Positions 45,766-54,786 of a DNA stretch of 64,000 bases are shown here, one piece after another. The stretch comes from Halomonas sp. SpR1 (lineage in GTDB: Bacteria > Pseudomonadota > Gammaproteobacteria > Pseudomonadales > Halomonadaceae). The DNA lies in contig NZ_JAUAMB010000005.1 in the NCBI RefSeq assembly GCF_031010175.1, forward strand, positions 62,001 to 126,000, read 5' to 3'. Within the stretch, counting starts at the first letter, position 1. Every line of letters begins with the position of its first letter. Under the pieces are notes generated by a model. The model searched no databases and was not told the origin of the DNA. It was given only the letters and a program-made list of their open reading frames with translations. The position numbers and the translations under genes are program-made.

Positions 45766-46233
45766 TCAAGCAAATACTTCAGTCCACTCGCTGCGCTTGG
45801 CGAGCAGGTTACGGGCCAGTTCCTGGGCGCCTTCCAAGCTGTGACTGGCGGCCCAACCGCACTGCATTTCATTGCAGGCAGGTACTTCGGTGGCTTCTAG
45901 CACATCGTTCAGAGTTTGTTCGATGATGGTGATCACGCCGTCGTAGTCGTCGTGGTTGATCATCGCGATATAGAAGCCGGTTTGGCAGCCCATGGGGCTT
46001 ATATCAACCACTTTATCGGTGTGATTGCGCGACAGTTCAGCCATTAAGTGCTCAAGGGAGTGCAGCGCGGGCATATCCATATGCGCTTTGTTGGGCTGGC
46101 AGATACGCAGGTCGTATTTATGGATACGATCGCCATTCTGGCCTTCCTTGATATCGGCTAACCGTACGTACGGGGCTTTTACCTTAGTGTGATCCAGGTT
46201 AAAGCTCTCAACGTTCATCTTTTTATCGGTCAT
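45766..46233 (-). CDS. luxS: S-ribosylhomocysteine lyase, copy 2
   Basis: A 155-residue LuxS, same length as the copy at 3292-3759; I count 15 differences, clustered in the last third. All expected active-site residues are kept: 'HSLEH', 'PMGCQTGFY' and '[13 protein letters not shown]'. An AAGGAG site precedes the ATG. It follows an ABM-domain gene by 17 bases and a haloacid-dehalogenase gene further up. Two intact luxS genes in one 64 kb window is unusual; both would make homocysteine and the AI-2 precursor DPD. Confidence 0.95.
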   Translation of the reverse strand: MTDKKMNVESFNLDHTKVKAPYVRLADIKEGQNGDRIHKYDLRICQPNKAHMDMPALHSLEHLMAELSRNHTDKVVDISPMGCQTGFYIAMINHDDYDGVITIIEQTLNDVLEATEVPACNEMQCGWAASHSLEGAQELARNLLAKRSEWTEVFA

Positions 46234-46250
46234 GTTAGCTCCTTCTTAGC

Positions 46251-46598
46251 TTATACCTTGGGCGCGTCAAAATTCCATGGCTCATCGGTGTAAACGCACA
46301 CATTGGCGTCTTCGATATCGCCATCCGGTGCTTCCACGTGTTTGGCAAAGAAGTCTTGAATCTCTTTGCGCTGGCAGTGCGCTTCAAACTCTTCACGACT
46401 GGCCCAGATTTCATGAAAAACAATCGGGTAACTGGTGCCCTGGGCGAAGGGATTATCGATCTGCCGGGTCACAGTGTAGTGAATGCACGCGTCTTCACGG
46501 TGGGTATTCGGCTCTAACGACTGAAGCGCTTTGAATACCGCTTCTTCTTTACCCGGTTTGGGTTTAAAACCGGCAACACAGTAAATTTTTTCTGACAT
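46251..46598 (-). CDS. ABM-domain putative monooxygenase (LsrG-like fold)
   Basis: A 115-residue protein with the dimeric ferredoxin-like ABM fold: 'CVAGFKPKPGKEEAVFKALQ', 'CIHYTVTRQIDNPF', 'IVFHEIWASREEFEAHCQRK'. LsrG, which degrades phosphorylated AI-2, and YgiN quinol monooxygenase have this fold. The second ATG (46598) is chosen because GGAG touches the first. It lies directly upstream of luxS copy 2 and is almost surely in its operon, so a role with LuxS products is plausible but unproven. Confidence 0.8.
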   Translation of the reverse strand: MSEKIYCVAGFKPKPGKEEAVFKALQSLEPNTHREDACIHYTVTRQIDNPFAQGTSYPIVFHEIWASREEFEAHCQRKEIQDFFAKHVEAPDGDIEDANVCVYTDEPWNFDAPKV

Positions 46599-46659
46599 GC
46601 TCATCTCCTAAGTCGTTAAGCGTGCGTCATTATGCGGCTTGTCGACGTAGGTTAACAAC

Positions 46660-47337
46660 CTAGCGGATGATGCGTTCCGCCAATGTCTCTAGATCGGTAG
46701 CCGTCATATCCGGCTCGACTCCCCATGGGTCAAAGGGGGCATCTGAGCTGCGGCGTATCCAGGCACTCCGTAACCCTGCATGGGCGGCGCCAATCACATC
46801 AAAGGAGTTACTGGACACTAGCCATGTGTGCTCTGGGCGCGTCTCTAAGCGACTACGCAGATGAGAGTAAACCGCTGGGTCTGGCTTAAAGCGTTTTACC
46901 TCATCGGCGCTGATCACATCGTCCATATGGCTCTCAACGCCCGCACGCGTTAATAACTTTGACACGGCATCGGCAGTACCGTTCGAAAACGCCACGCAGC
47001 GTATGCCTGCATCGCGAAGCTGATCAAGCGCAGGTACTACATCGTCAAAAGCAGGTAGCTCAGCATAAACCGCCATCAGGTGGTCGTGGTCGTTATCTGA
47101 GAGACCGGTTTGCAGTGCGCGGTCAATAAACACCAGCGCTTCGCGGGTACACTCCGAAAACGGCACGTATGCCCCCATCAAGCCATGGCGAAAGCTGTAT
47201 TCCAGCTGTTTATCGCGCCAGCGTCGGGCGAACTCACCTGCTTTGGAAGCATCCGTTAGGCGTCGCTCCAGCTCCACCGTAACGCCTTGGGTATCAATCA
47301 GCGTACCGTATACATCGAAGGCTAATACCGGTTGCAT
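46660..47337 (-). CDS. Haloacid dehalogenase type II-like hydrolase
   Basis: A 225-residue HAD-superfamily protein. The nucleophile Asp is in 'LAFDVYGTLIDTQG', motif II Ser in 'CVAFSNGTADAV', the Lys in 'VKRFKPDPAVYSHLR' and the last acidic motif in 'WLVSSNSFDVIGAAHAGL'. 'SSNSFD' with 'FDVYGT' is typical of L-2-haloacid dehalogenases. It may instead act on another small acid. It is the first gene of the run HAD-ABM-luxS, 61 bases before the ABM gene. Confidence 0.85.
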   Translation of the reverse strand: MQPVLAFDVYGTLIDTQGVTVELERRLTDASKAGEFARRWRDKQLEYSFRHGLMGAYVPFSECTREALVFIDRALQTGLSDNDHDHLMAVYAELPAFDDVVPALDQLRDAGIRCVAFSNGTADAVSKLLTRAGVESHMDDVISADEVKRFKPDPAVYSHLRSRLETRPEHTWLVSSNSFDVIGAAHAGLRSAWIRRSSDAPFDPWGVEPDMTATDLETLAERIIR

Positions 47338-47431
47338 CGGTGGCTACTCCTTAACTATCAAATGACTTATAAAACTATCAAATGGCTTATAACGCTTGCT
47401 AGCATACTGCTATTAAGCATAGCTGCCCCCT

Positions 47432-47467
47432 TTCAAAAACAGACACGCCGCTGCACAGGCAGCGGCG
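47432..47467 (-). terminator. Terminator after doeD
   Basis: cgccgctgc and gcagcggcg form a 9-pair GC-rich stem with a 4-base loop; on the minus strand it is followed by gtctgttttt. It lies 22 bases past the doeD stop and ends the doe transcript. Confidence 0.8.
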
Positions 47468-47489
47468 CTCTTAAGGCGACAAGTGTCTC

Positions 47490-48923
47490 TTAAACAGTAA
47501 ATGCCGCCTCTTGTTCACCGGTTTTTAGATCGCCAGAGCGCACCAGTTCATCGGTAACGCGATCAATGGCGCGTTTGGCACGGCCAATCATCTCGTCCAC
47601 TTCTTCACGGTTGATGGTCAGCGGCGGTGCGAAACCGAGAATATCGCCCTGGGGCATGGCGCGGGCAATCAAGTTCTCTTCCATGGCAGCAGCGGCAACA
47701 CGGGGGCCGACTTTGAGTGCCGGGTCGAAATGCAGGCGCTGCTTGGCATCCGGTGAGAATTCCAGTGCAGCCATTAGGCCAACGCCGCGAACATCGCCCA
47801 GCAGCGGATGGCCTTCGAAGTGGGCCTTAAGCTGCTGCTGGAAGTAAGCACCGGTTTCTGCAGCGTTACCCACCAGGTTTTCACGTTCGATAATATCCAG
47901 GTTAGCAAGGCCCGCCGCGCAGCCCAAGGCGTGACCGGAGTAGGTCCAGCCGTGGCCGATGGGGCCATATTCACCGGTGCCCTGTTCGAGTACCTGCCAG
48001 ACTTTCTCACCGACAATCACGCCAGACAGCGGCTGATAGGCGCTGGTGAGGCCTTTGGCGATAGTGACCAGATCAGGCTTCATATTGTAGTGGTGGCTGC
48101 CGAAATCAGAGCCAGTACGGCCAAAACCACACACCACTTCATCGGCAATTAGCAGCACGTCGTACTTCGCCAGCACGGCTTGGATCGCATCCCAGTAGCC
48201 TTCCGGCGGCGGTACGATACCGCCAGTACCCAGCACCGGCTCGCCGATAAAGGCGGCGACGGTATCTGGGCCCTCTTCCAAAATCATCGCTTCTAGCTTA
48301 TTGGCACAGAACGCGGAGAACTCAAGCTCGGTCATACCGTGCTGCTCGGCGGCACGCAGGTAGTAGTGCGGTGCTTCGGTATGACGAATGGTATCAATCG
48401 GCAGATCGAAGTGGTCGTGGAACGCTTTTAGGCCGGTTAACGAACCCGAGGCGATACCGGAACCGTGGTAACCGCGCATGCGTGAGATGACCTTTTTCTT
48501 CTGCGGGCGACCCAGCACGTTGTTGTAGTAGCGCACTATTTTGAGCTGAGTTTCGTTGGCATCCGAGCCAGACATACCGTAGTAGACCTTGGACATATTC
48601 ATCCCGGCGATTTTCAGGATGCGCTCGGAAAGCTCGATCTGCGGCTCGTTAGAGTGGCCCACATAGGTGTGGTAGTAAGAGAGTTCCAACGCTTGCTTGT
48701 AGATTGCCTCGGCGACTTCGGTGCGCCCGTAGCCGATATTAACGCAGTAAAGCCCGGCGAAGCCGTCGATAAATTCGCGGCCATCTTTATCCACGATATT
48801 GATGCCTTTACCGCCGGTAATTACGCGGCCCGGCGAATCGCCATGGGCGAAATCACGCAGGTGGGTAGAGGCGTGAAAAGTGACTTTACGGTCGCGTTCG
48901 ATTAAATCCTGATGCAAGCTCAT
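47490..48923 (-). CDS. doeD: Diaminobutyrate transaminase of ectoine degradation
   Basis: A 477-residue class III aminotransferase that converts L-2,4-diaminobutyrate to aspartate semialdehyde. 'YYGMSGSDANETQLKIVRYY' and 'MRGYHGSGIASGSLTG' bind PLP phosphate, 'LIADEVVCGFGRTG' carries the Asp, and the PLP Lys is in 'DLVTIAKGLTSAYQPLSGV'. The gene lies 84 bases after doeC, with doeA, doeB and doeX further upstream, which sets its role; alone it could be an omega-aminotransferase. A hairpin sits in the doeC-doeD gap. Confidence 0.9.
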   Translation of the reverse strand: MSLHQDLIERDRKVTFHASTHLRDFAHGDSPGRVITGGKGINIVDKDGREFIDGFAGLYCVNIGYGRTEVAEAIYKQALELSYYHTYVGHSNEPQIELSERILKIAGMNMSKVYYGMSGSDANETQLKIVRYYNNVLGRPQKKKVISRMRGYHGSGIASGSLTGLKAFHDHFDLPIDTIRHTEAPHYYLRAAEQHGMTELEFSAFCANKLEAMILEEGPDTVAAFIGEPVLGTGGIVPPPEGYWDAIQAVLAKYDVLLIADEVVCGFGRTGSDFGSHHYNMKPDLVTIAKGLTSAYQPLSGVIVGEKVWQVLEQGTGEYGPIGHGWTYSGHALGCAAGLANLDIIERENLVGNAAETGAYFQQQLKAHFEGHPLLGDVRGVGLMAALEFSPDAKQRLHFDPALKVGPRVAAAAMEENLIARAMPQGDILGFAPPLTINREEVDEMIGRAKRAIDRVTDELVRSGDLKTGEQEAAFTV

Positions 48924-48945
48924 AGCGTTCTCTCTATACAGTAAA

Positions 48946-48966
48946 CCTCCCCAATGTTTGGGGAGG
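48946..48966 (-). terminator. Hairpin between doeC and doeD
   Basis: cctcccc and ggggagg form a 7-pair stem with a 7-base loop. The T content after it on the minus strand is weak, so it may act as a partial terminator or an mRNA processing site that sets doeC/doeD ratios. Confidence 0.5.
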
Positions 48967-49007
48967 GCATTTTAAAGGTTTGCTTACGGCTGGGAATAAA
49001 AGCGCCG

Positions 49008-50504
49008 CTAGCTACCGGAGACGGAACCCAGCGCGCCCAGGCAGTAATACTTCGTTTCCAGATACTCATCGATGCCGGTAGCGCCGCCTTCACGGCCAAG
49101 GCCAGACTGCTTTACGCCGCCAAACGGCACTGGCGGGCCGGTCATCTTAACGGAGTTGACGCTGACCATGCCGTATTCCAGCGCGCGCATTAGCTTCCAG
49201 ATGCGGCGGATATCGTGGGTGTAGATGTACGCAGCGAGGCCGTACTCGGTGTCGTTGGCCATTTCAATCACTTCGTCATCAGTGCTGTAAGCGGTGATAC
49301 CAGCCACAGGTGCGAAGTTCTCTTCCCGCCATACCTTCATTTTTGGCGTTACGCCGGTCAGCATCACCGGCATAAAGAAGTTCTCACCGGGCGCCTGGCT
49401 TTGATCACCACCGATCATAGTGGCACCCTTGGAAACAGCGTCATCGACAATCGCGGCCGCTTTTTCCACCGCCTGGCGGTGAATCAGCGGGCCAAGATCA
49501 ATCTCACTCTGCAACCCGTTGCCCAAGGTTAGCGCCAGCATACGCTCGCTAAAATACTCGACAAATTCATCATGGATGGATTCGTGAACCAGAATACGGT
49601 TGGCGGCCAAGCAGTCCTGCCCCGCGGTTTGGAACTTGGCGTCGATTGCCGCGAAGGCCGCCTCTTTAGGATCCATATCTGGCCCCACTATAAAGGGCGC
49701 GTTGCCACCTAATTCCAGGGAGAGCCGCTTGACGGTGTTGGCGCTCTGCTCAATGAGCAGGCGACCGACTCGGGTGGAACCGGTGAATGACAACGCCCGA
49801 ATGCGCGATTCAGCGCAGAGAATCTTCGAGACTTCCGCCGGGTCGCCCAGCACCACGTTGAAAATCCCCGCTGGAATCCCCGCACGCTCGGCCAACTCCG
49901 CCAGCGCCAACGCAGAGTATGGCGTTTCATTGGCGGGTTTGACGATCACCGGGCAGCCCGCCGCCAGCGCTGCTGCGGCTTTACGGGTAATCATTGCCAG
50001 CGGGAAGTTCCACGGCGTAATCATTGCCGCGATGCCGACCGGCTCTTTAATGGTACCGAGTGAGGCGTTGGGGATATGGCTGGGGATGGTTTCACCGTAG
50101 GTGCGTTTGCCCTCTTCAGCGAACCAGCGCACAAAGCTGGCACCGTACTGCACCTCACCGCGGGCATCGGGCAGCGGCTTGCCCTGCTCCAGCGTCATGA
50201 TGGTAGCCAAATCTTCGCGGTTAGCTTGAATCAAGTCGTACCACGCTAACAGTTTCTCGCAGCGCTCATCCGCACGCAGTGCCCGCCACTGTACAAATGC
50301 GTCTTCCGCGGCATCAACCGCAGCGGTAATCTGCTCGGCTTCCAATAGCGGGATATGGCCAATGGCTTCATTGGTGGCAGGGTCATAAACGGCTTCTTCG
50401 CGACCGCCTTCCCCGTGGGTCCACTTGCCGTTCACGTAGGCGTACTGCCGGAACAGACGCGGATCTTCCAGGCGCTTGGCGAGCGTGGTCGAAAGTGTGG
50501 TCAT
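49008..50504 (-). CDS. doeC: Aspartate-semialdehyde dehydrogenase of ectoine degradation
   Basis: A 498-residue NAD(P)-dependent aldehyde dehydrogenase, close to succinate-semialdehyde dehydrogenases, that forms aspartate from aspartate semialdehyde. Seen: 'ITPWNFPLAMITRKAAAALA', 'FTGSTRVGRLL', 'LELGGNAPFIV' (catalytic Glu) and 'FQTAGQDCLAANRI' (catalytic Cys). It ends 84 bases before doeD. The upstream universal stress protein gene ends 220 bases before it, with a terminator between, so doeCD has its own promoter. Confidence 0.9.
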   Translation of the reverse strand: MTTLSTTLAKRLEDPRLFRQYAYVNGKWTHGEGGREEAVYDPATNEAIGHIPLLEAEQITAAVDAAEDAFVQWRALRADERCEKLLAWYDLIQANREDLATIMTLEQGKPLPDARGEVQYGASFVRWFAEEGKRTYGETIPSHIPNASLGTIKEPVGIAAMITPWNFPLAMITRKAAAALAAGCPVIVKPANETPYSALALAELAERAGIPAGIFNVVLGDPAEVSKILCAESRIRALSFTGSTRVGRLLIEQSANTVKRLSLELGGNAPFIVGPDMDPKEAAFAAIDAKFQTAGQDCLAANRILVHESIHDEFVEYFSERMLALTLGNGLQSEIDLGPLIHRQAVEKAAAIVDDAVSKGATMIGGDQSQAPGENFFMPVMLTGVTPKMKVWREENFAPVAGITAYSTDDEVIEMANDTEYGLAAYIYTHDIRRIWKLMRALEYGMVSVNSVKMTGPPVPFGGVKQSGLGREGGATGIDEYLETKYYCLGALGSVSGS

Positions 50505-50640
50505 GGGAACCTCCCCTTAAATGCAGTCTGGCTAACCTAGCGCTGCAGAAACTGTGTGGCATTGCTAGCAAGCGCTCATTAGCCTTGCTGTGGAATGCCT
50601 ACAGGTTAACGGAGAGTGGCCACGAAGTGTTTTTGAAAAC

Positions 50641-50656
50641 CGCGCCTTATAGCGCG
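50641..50656. terminator. Bidirectional terminator-like hairpin upstream of doeC
   Basis: cgcgc and gcgcg pair across a 6-base centre; seven T residues follow on the + strand and GTTTTC on the minus strand. On the minus strand it ends the Usp gene transcript, 70 bases after its stop. Confidence 0.55.
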
Positions 50657-50726
50657 ACTTTTTTTGTCAGTGGGCGTTTGGCAGTGGTTTTTTTTGGTGA
50701 AGCGCTAACATCACCAACCAAAATGC

Positions 50727-51557
50727 TTAGCGTAAAATCAACATGGCACACTGTGACTTGAGCAGCACATTAGTCGTGGTACTGCCAACTAGCCACTGAC
50801 GCAGCCGCGTATGACCGTAAGCCCCCATTGCCAGCAGGCCTATATCATGCGATTGAATATGGTCAATTAGTGCATCACTGATATGCGCATCATTTTTAAG
50901 CAAAAACGATTCAGCAGGAATATCATTTTCTTGCAGCAGATTAACGGCCCACTGCAGCTGTTCTTTATGTTCATCGGTGTGCCCGCCCACCATCACAACA
51001 TCACAGGGAATGCCAGAGAAGAGCGGGCTTTCCGCAATCAGCCTTACCCCTTTCACGGTACTCACCCTGCCATCAAACGCCAACATAACGCGCTTGGGTA
51101 CTTCAAATGCTTCCTGGACGACCAAAAGAGGCCGATGCACCACTCGAATCGTTTTTTCCAGATGGCTACCCAAATGGCTTTTGAGCGAGCTGTGACCATT
51201 TTTCCCCACAATGACCAATCGGATTTCATCATCAAGATCATCGAGCGCTTCGACTAACCCTCCCTCCTCAATATACTGAGAAGCAGGCTCAACATCATGA
51301 CTTTTAATCCTTTCTGTGGCTTTTTTCATTATTTCCTTTGCATGTTCATGCTGTAATTCAGCACGTTGCAAATCAAGTTTTTCCATTTTATCCTGGAGTT
51401 CACTATTTTGCGATGCGTCCTGATTAGCTTCATTTCGTTCAATTACATTTAATAAAGCCAACGGGGTTGCCAACCGCTTACTTGTCCAAGCTGCCATATC
51501 GCACACAGCCGATGTCGTCGGGGAACCATCAACACAGGCTACAATATATTTTGCCAT
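50727..51557 (-). CDS. Universal stress protein, tandem UspA domains, in the doe cluster
   Basis: A 276-residue cytoplasmic protein with two UspA domains; ATP-site type motifs are 'GKNGHSSLKSHLGSHLEK' and 'GAYGHTRLRQWLVGSTTTN'. The ATG at 51557 has GAGGTGA upstream. It follows the MFS transporter gene by 22 bases. In Halomonas elongata the UspA protein TeaD sits next to the ectoine transporter TeaABC and lowers its activity. A similar regulator-transporter pairing is inferred here. It has the same architecture as the Usp at 7104-7961. Confidence 0.85.
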   Translation of the reverse strand: MAKYIVACVDGSPTTSAVCDMAAWTSKRLATPLALLNVIERNEANQDASQNSELQDKMEKLDLQRAELQHEHAKEIMKKATERIKSHDVEPASQYIEEGGLVEALDDLDDEIRLVIVGKNGHSSLKSHLGSHLEKTIRVVHRPLLVVQEAFEVPKRVMLAFDGRVSTVKGVRLIAESPLFSGIPCDVVMVGGHTDEHKEQLQWAVNLLQENDIPAESFLLKNDAHISDALIDHIQSHDIGLLAMGAYGHTRLRQWLVGSTTTNVLLKSQCAMLILR

Positions 51558-51579
51558 CACTTTCACCTCATATATCAAA

Positions 51580-52941
51580 TTAATTATTAGAATTAGAAGA
51601 GTAGTCGCCACTTGTATTATAACGATCTAATTTCTTTAAAATTTTAAGTTGTTCTCGGTTGTCTCGCACCTGTTGAGCTTGAATATCTTCAATCTGTTGA
51701 GACAGCATATCGACACGCTCCTGTAGCTCAACATTTATTTTCTTTACTTCAATCAATGCATGATTATAACTGCTACGAGACAGCCATTTTTTAATGCCAG
51801 TAAAGTGCAGCGTACGTTCCGCTATTAACAGGATCGCCACAAATACCAGTGCCAGTGCCATCACTACATAAGAGAAGTAAACGCTACCATCACCAAACCA
51901 ATGCGAAATCTCACCTAAAGTAAGCGGCGAAATAAACTGACCAAGGTAAATACTACTAACCAACAATGCTGTTGCCATTGCACGACCAGTGCCAGAAGTA
52001 ATCTTAGTAGCACTGTCGAAGATAACAGGAACTGTACTGCCATACCCAAAACCGAGTATTAAAACCCCTAACCCTAAAAACACGATATATTGGTTTAAGA
52101 AGGCAATCATTGAGAAGCCAATAGCCATATAAACCACTTGCAAGGGCACAAAAAATGATTTTAATAACCGACGAAAGAAGGCAACGGACATACCACCAAA
52201 GAAACCACCTACCGAACACACAGCTATAATAACGCCATTGACGACAGTATTAGTGATGTCCAGCTCGCTTAGGAAAAGCGCCATATTCGAGGGAATGCCG
52301 TAGAAAACAACGAAGGTCAGAATCATATAAATAGTCAGTAGGAAAACCCGACCATCAAAACTGCTTGCTTCTTCATTACCATTACCTTGCGCTTGTTGCG
52401 GTGACTTTTTAGGTAGGAAGAAAATCACCATAAACAGTGCCAGAAACGCGATAGCGTAGGCGAGGAAGGAATAGCGCCAGCTTATCATTGCTAAAACGCC
52501 TGACACTACAATAGCAATAATACCGCCCAGGTTAGTCGCAGCGCTCTGCAGGCCTAACGTCTTAGTTCTTTCCTCTCCTTCATAGTAATCGGAAATCAGG
52601 GTAATCGACAAAGGAATCATTAAACCAATAGCAATCCCTAGTATTACGCGAGTCACCAACATGAACTCCATACTAGGCGATAAAAAACCTCCTATACCGC
52701 CGACAAGGTACATAATTAGAGACACAATAAGTATCGACTTTTTGGCAAATCGCTTTGTCAGATATCCCGATACAAATGAGAAAGGAACCACTAAACCGGC
52801 ATGTAGCGAGGTGAGAAGATTAATCTCGAAGTTAGTAGCATCAGGAAAGGCGAGACCAATCTTGGCAACCGCGGGTGCAATCATCGCGCCTGCCATCACG
52901 GTAATCAAGGATATTGAAAGTATCGAAAGTTTTAATATCAC
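51580..52941 (-). CDS. MFS transporter with C-terminal coiled coil, in the doe cluster
   Basis: A 453-residue inner-membrane carrier with twelve segments; 'AGLVVPFSFVSGYLTKRFAK' is the loop 2-3 signature. After the last segment (~residue 380) a ~60-residue cytoplasmic tail of heptad-like sequence follows ('KKINVELQERVDMLSQQIED'), which is uncommon in MFS proteins. Position between doeX and doeCD points to import of ectoine, its breakdown products or export of an intermediate. The tail could bind the neighbouring Usp. Substrate unknown. Base use is more AT-rich than the doe genes. Confidence 0.75.
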   Translation of the reverse strand: MILKLSILSISLITVMAGAMIAPAVAKIGLAFPDATNFEINLLTSLHAGLVVPFSFVSGYLTKRFAKKSILIVSLIMYLVGGIGGFLSPSMEFMLVTRVILGIAIGLMIPLSITLISDYYEGEERTKTLGLQSAATNLGGIIAIVVSGVLAMISWRYSFLAYAIAFLALFMVIFFLPKKSPQQAQGNGNEEASSFDGRVFLLTIYMILTFVVFYGIPSNMALFLSELDITNTVVNGVIIAVCSVGGFFGGMSVAFFRRLLKSFFVPLQVVYMAIGFSMIAFLNQYIVFLGLGVLILGFGYGSTVPVIFDSATKITSGTGRAMATALLVSSIYLGQFISPLTLGEISHWFGDGSVYFSYVVMALALVFVAILLIAERTLHFTGIKKWLSRSSYNHALIEVKKINVELQERVDMLSQQIEDIQAQQVRDNREQLKILKKLDRYNTSGDYSSNSNN

Positions 52942-53222
52942 GTAGGGCTTCTCCGTTTATCAGTCAATCAAATTGCTTGCTAGCAACTTAATAAATCAAG
53001 ATAAGCAAAGATAAGACCCGGAAGATTTCAGGGGAGTATCTGTACCACACCAGTACATGACTGCTACGGCTTAACCAGCGTTGCACTGGCTTTAACGAAA
53101 CCGCAACAATTACAGATTCATTGTACTATTTCCAGTGTGAGAGAGCAATCTCCCGACCCTAAGATTTATGTTGAACGAAAGAGTGGCCGGTGAAAGCACT
53201 ATCATTAGGCGCTTAGCCCCGG
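52942..53222. other. Spacer between doeX and the MFS gene
   Basis: These 281 bases separate the doeABX part from the MFS-Usp pair and probably contain the MFS promoter on the minus strand. No gene or clear operator was found. Confidence 0.35.
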
Positions 53223-53705
53223 CTAAACTGAATCAATATCATCCATTGATAAGCCTAGCTCTGGAGATTTGACACTTTTAGTCACGATATAGGTGAAGTA
53301 GCGCTCAATGCCGGCGTCTGAGACCAGCCACTTATCTATCAATCGTTGGTAGCTATCGATGGTGCGCGCTTCAAACTTCACCAGGTAATCCACCCCACCC
53401 CCCACCGCCACGCACTCAGTGACTTCCGGAGTTTGCATCACCAGGGCCTCAAAGCGGGTGAAGCTCTCGGCGTTGTGCTGTTTAAGCTCGATCTGCACCC
53501 AAACAGAATTACGCGGCACCAATACCTCGCTATTGATGCGCGCACTGTAGCCCTGAATCACACCAGCTTTTTCCAGCCTTTTTACCCGCTCCCAACAGGG
53601 GCTGACCGAGAGGTTGATTGCTTCGGCCAGCTTAGATTTGGTGATCCGCCCATCACGGGAGAGAATATCGAGAATTTTGAGATCGTAACGGTCAAGTTTC
53701 ATCAT
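53223..53705 (-). CDS. doeX: Lrp/AsnC-family regulator of ectoine degradation
   Basis: A 160-residue Lrp/AsnC regulator. The N-terminal helix-turn-helix is 'LDILSRDGRITKSKLAEAIN' with 'LSVSPCWERVKRLEKAGVI', and a C-terminal RAM ligand-binding domain ends with 'IERYFTYIVTKSVK'. DoeX of H. elongata binds upstream of doe genes and responds to pathway intermediates. It follows doeB by 8 bases, so doeA-doeB-doeX form one operon. Confidence 0.92.
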   Translation of the reverse strand: MMKLDRYDLKILDILSRDGRITKSKLAEAINLSVSPCWERVKRLEKAGVIQGYSARINSEVLVPRNSVWVQIELKQHNAESFTRFEALVMQTPEVTECVAVGGGVDYLVKFEARTIDSYQRLIDKWLVSDAGIERYFTYIVTKSVKSPELGLSMDDIDSV

Positions 53706-53713
53706 GCCGAGGT

Positions 53714-54730
53714 CTACGCCTCCAGGCGTTCAACAACATCGGCAATCACCGCCAGGGTGTCCCCCATATTGATCAGCGAGGGCGCGCGGCGGGCCATCAG
53801 AATACCATCACGCTCTGCTTTGTAAGCCACCGGCTCGGTGCCGCTACGGGTCATGTCGTACACGTAGGCAATGGTTTGACCTTTTTTGACCTCGTCACCC
53901 AGCGCTACCAACAGCTCTAATACGCCAGAGTGCTGGCTCTGCACGTAGCAACTGGCGTCGGGCATATCGAGATATATCTGCCCACCAGCGGGCATTTCCA
54001 CTTCGCCTTCTACTAGGCCATAGTGAATCAGGAAATTGCGCACGCCGCGCTCTGCAATGGCAATGCTTTGCGGCGTGGACGTACCGCCACCGCCCAGTTC
54101 AGTGGCCACAAATACCTTGCCCTGGCGCTCGCAGGCGGTGTCGAAGAGTTTTTCCGCGTCCAGCTCAAACATCACCATGGCGTAGGGGGCGCCAAACGCT
54201 TTGGCACCTTCCAGAGCGGACTGCTGCTGCGCTTTGTTATCCAGCACGTGAGAGGCGCCGAAAGGCAGAATGTCCAGCGTGCGGCCGCCGGAGTGCAAAT
54301 CAAGCACCACATCCGCCATGGGTACCAGCACACGGGTGAAGTAGTCGGCAATTTGCGGCGTCACGCTGCCGTTAGGGTCACCTGGGAAGCTGCGATTCAG
54401 GTTGCCTTTATCCATCGGCGAGGTGCGCTTGCCTGCCATCACCGCTGGGGTATTCATGCACGGTACGATAATCACTCGGCCCGTGACATCCTCTGCTTTC
54501 AGCGTTGAGGAGAGCTTCAGCAGCGAGGTGATGCCTTCGTACTCATCGCCGTGGTTGCCGCCAGTGAGCAGCGCCGTGGGGCCGTCGCCATTCTTAACCA
54601 CGGTCACGGGGATCATCACCGCCCCCCAGGCCGACTCATCGGTGGAGATAGGCAGCTTTAAAAAACCGTGCTGCACGCCATCGGCTTCAAAATCTACAGT
54701 GGCGGAAATCGGACTAGGTCGCATCGTCAT
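53714..54730 (-). CDS. doeB: N-alpha-acetyl-L-2,4-diaminobutyrate deacetylase
   Basis: A 338-residue zinc-dependent deacetylase of the succinylglutamate desuccinylase/aspartoacylase family; removes acetate from the product of ectoine hydrolysis. Zinc ligands are His and Glu in 'LLTGGNHGDEYEG' and His in 'VVLDLHSGGRTLD'; 'RSFPGDPNGSVTPQIADYF' and the catalytic Glu in 'FVATELGGGGT' are also seen. It lies 56 bases after doeA and 8 bases before doeX. Confidence 0.93.
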   Translation of the reverse strand: MTMRPSPISATVDFEADGVQHGFLKLPISTDESAWGAVMIPVTVVKNGDGPTALLTGGNHGDEYEGITSLLKLSSTLKAEDVTGRVIIVPCMNTPAVMAGKRTSPMDKGNLNRSFPGDPNGSVTPQIADYFTRVLVPMADVVLDLHSGGRTLDILPFGASHVLDNKAQQQSALEGAKAFGAPYAMVMFELDAEKLFDTACERQGKVFVATELGGGGTSTPQSIAIAERGVRNFLIHYGLVEGEVEMPAGGQIYLDMPDASCYVQSQHSGVLELLVALGDEVKKGQTIAYVYDMTRSGTEPVAYKAERDGILMARRAPSLINMGDTLAVIADVVERLEA

Positions 54731-54786
54731 GAAAAAATTCCTTTATTTAACCGCTACTATTTAGCCACTATTCCACACATTAGCCA

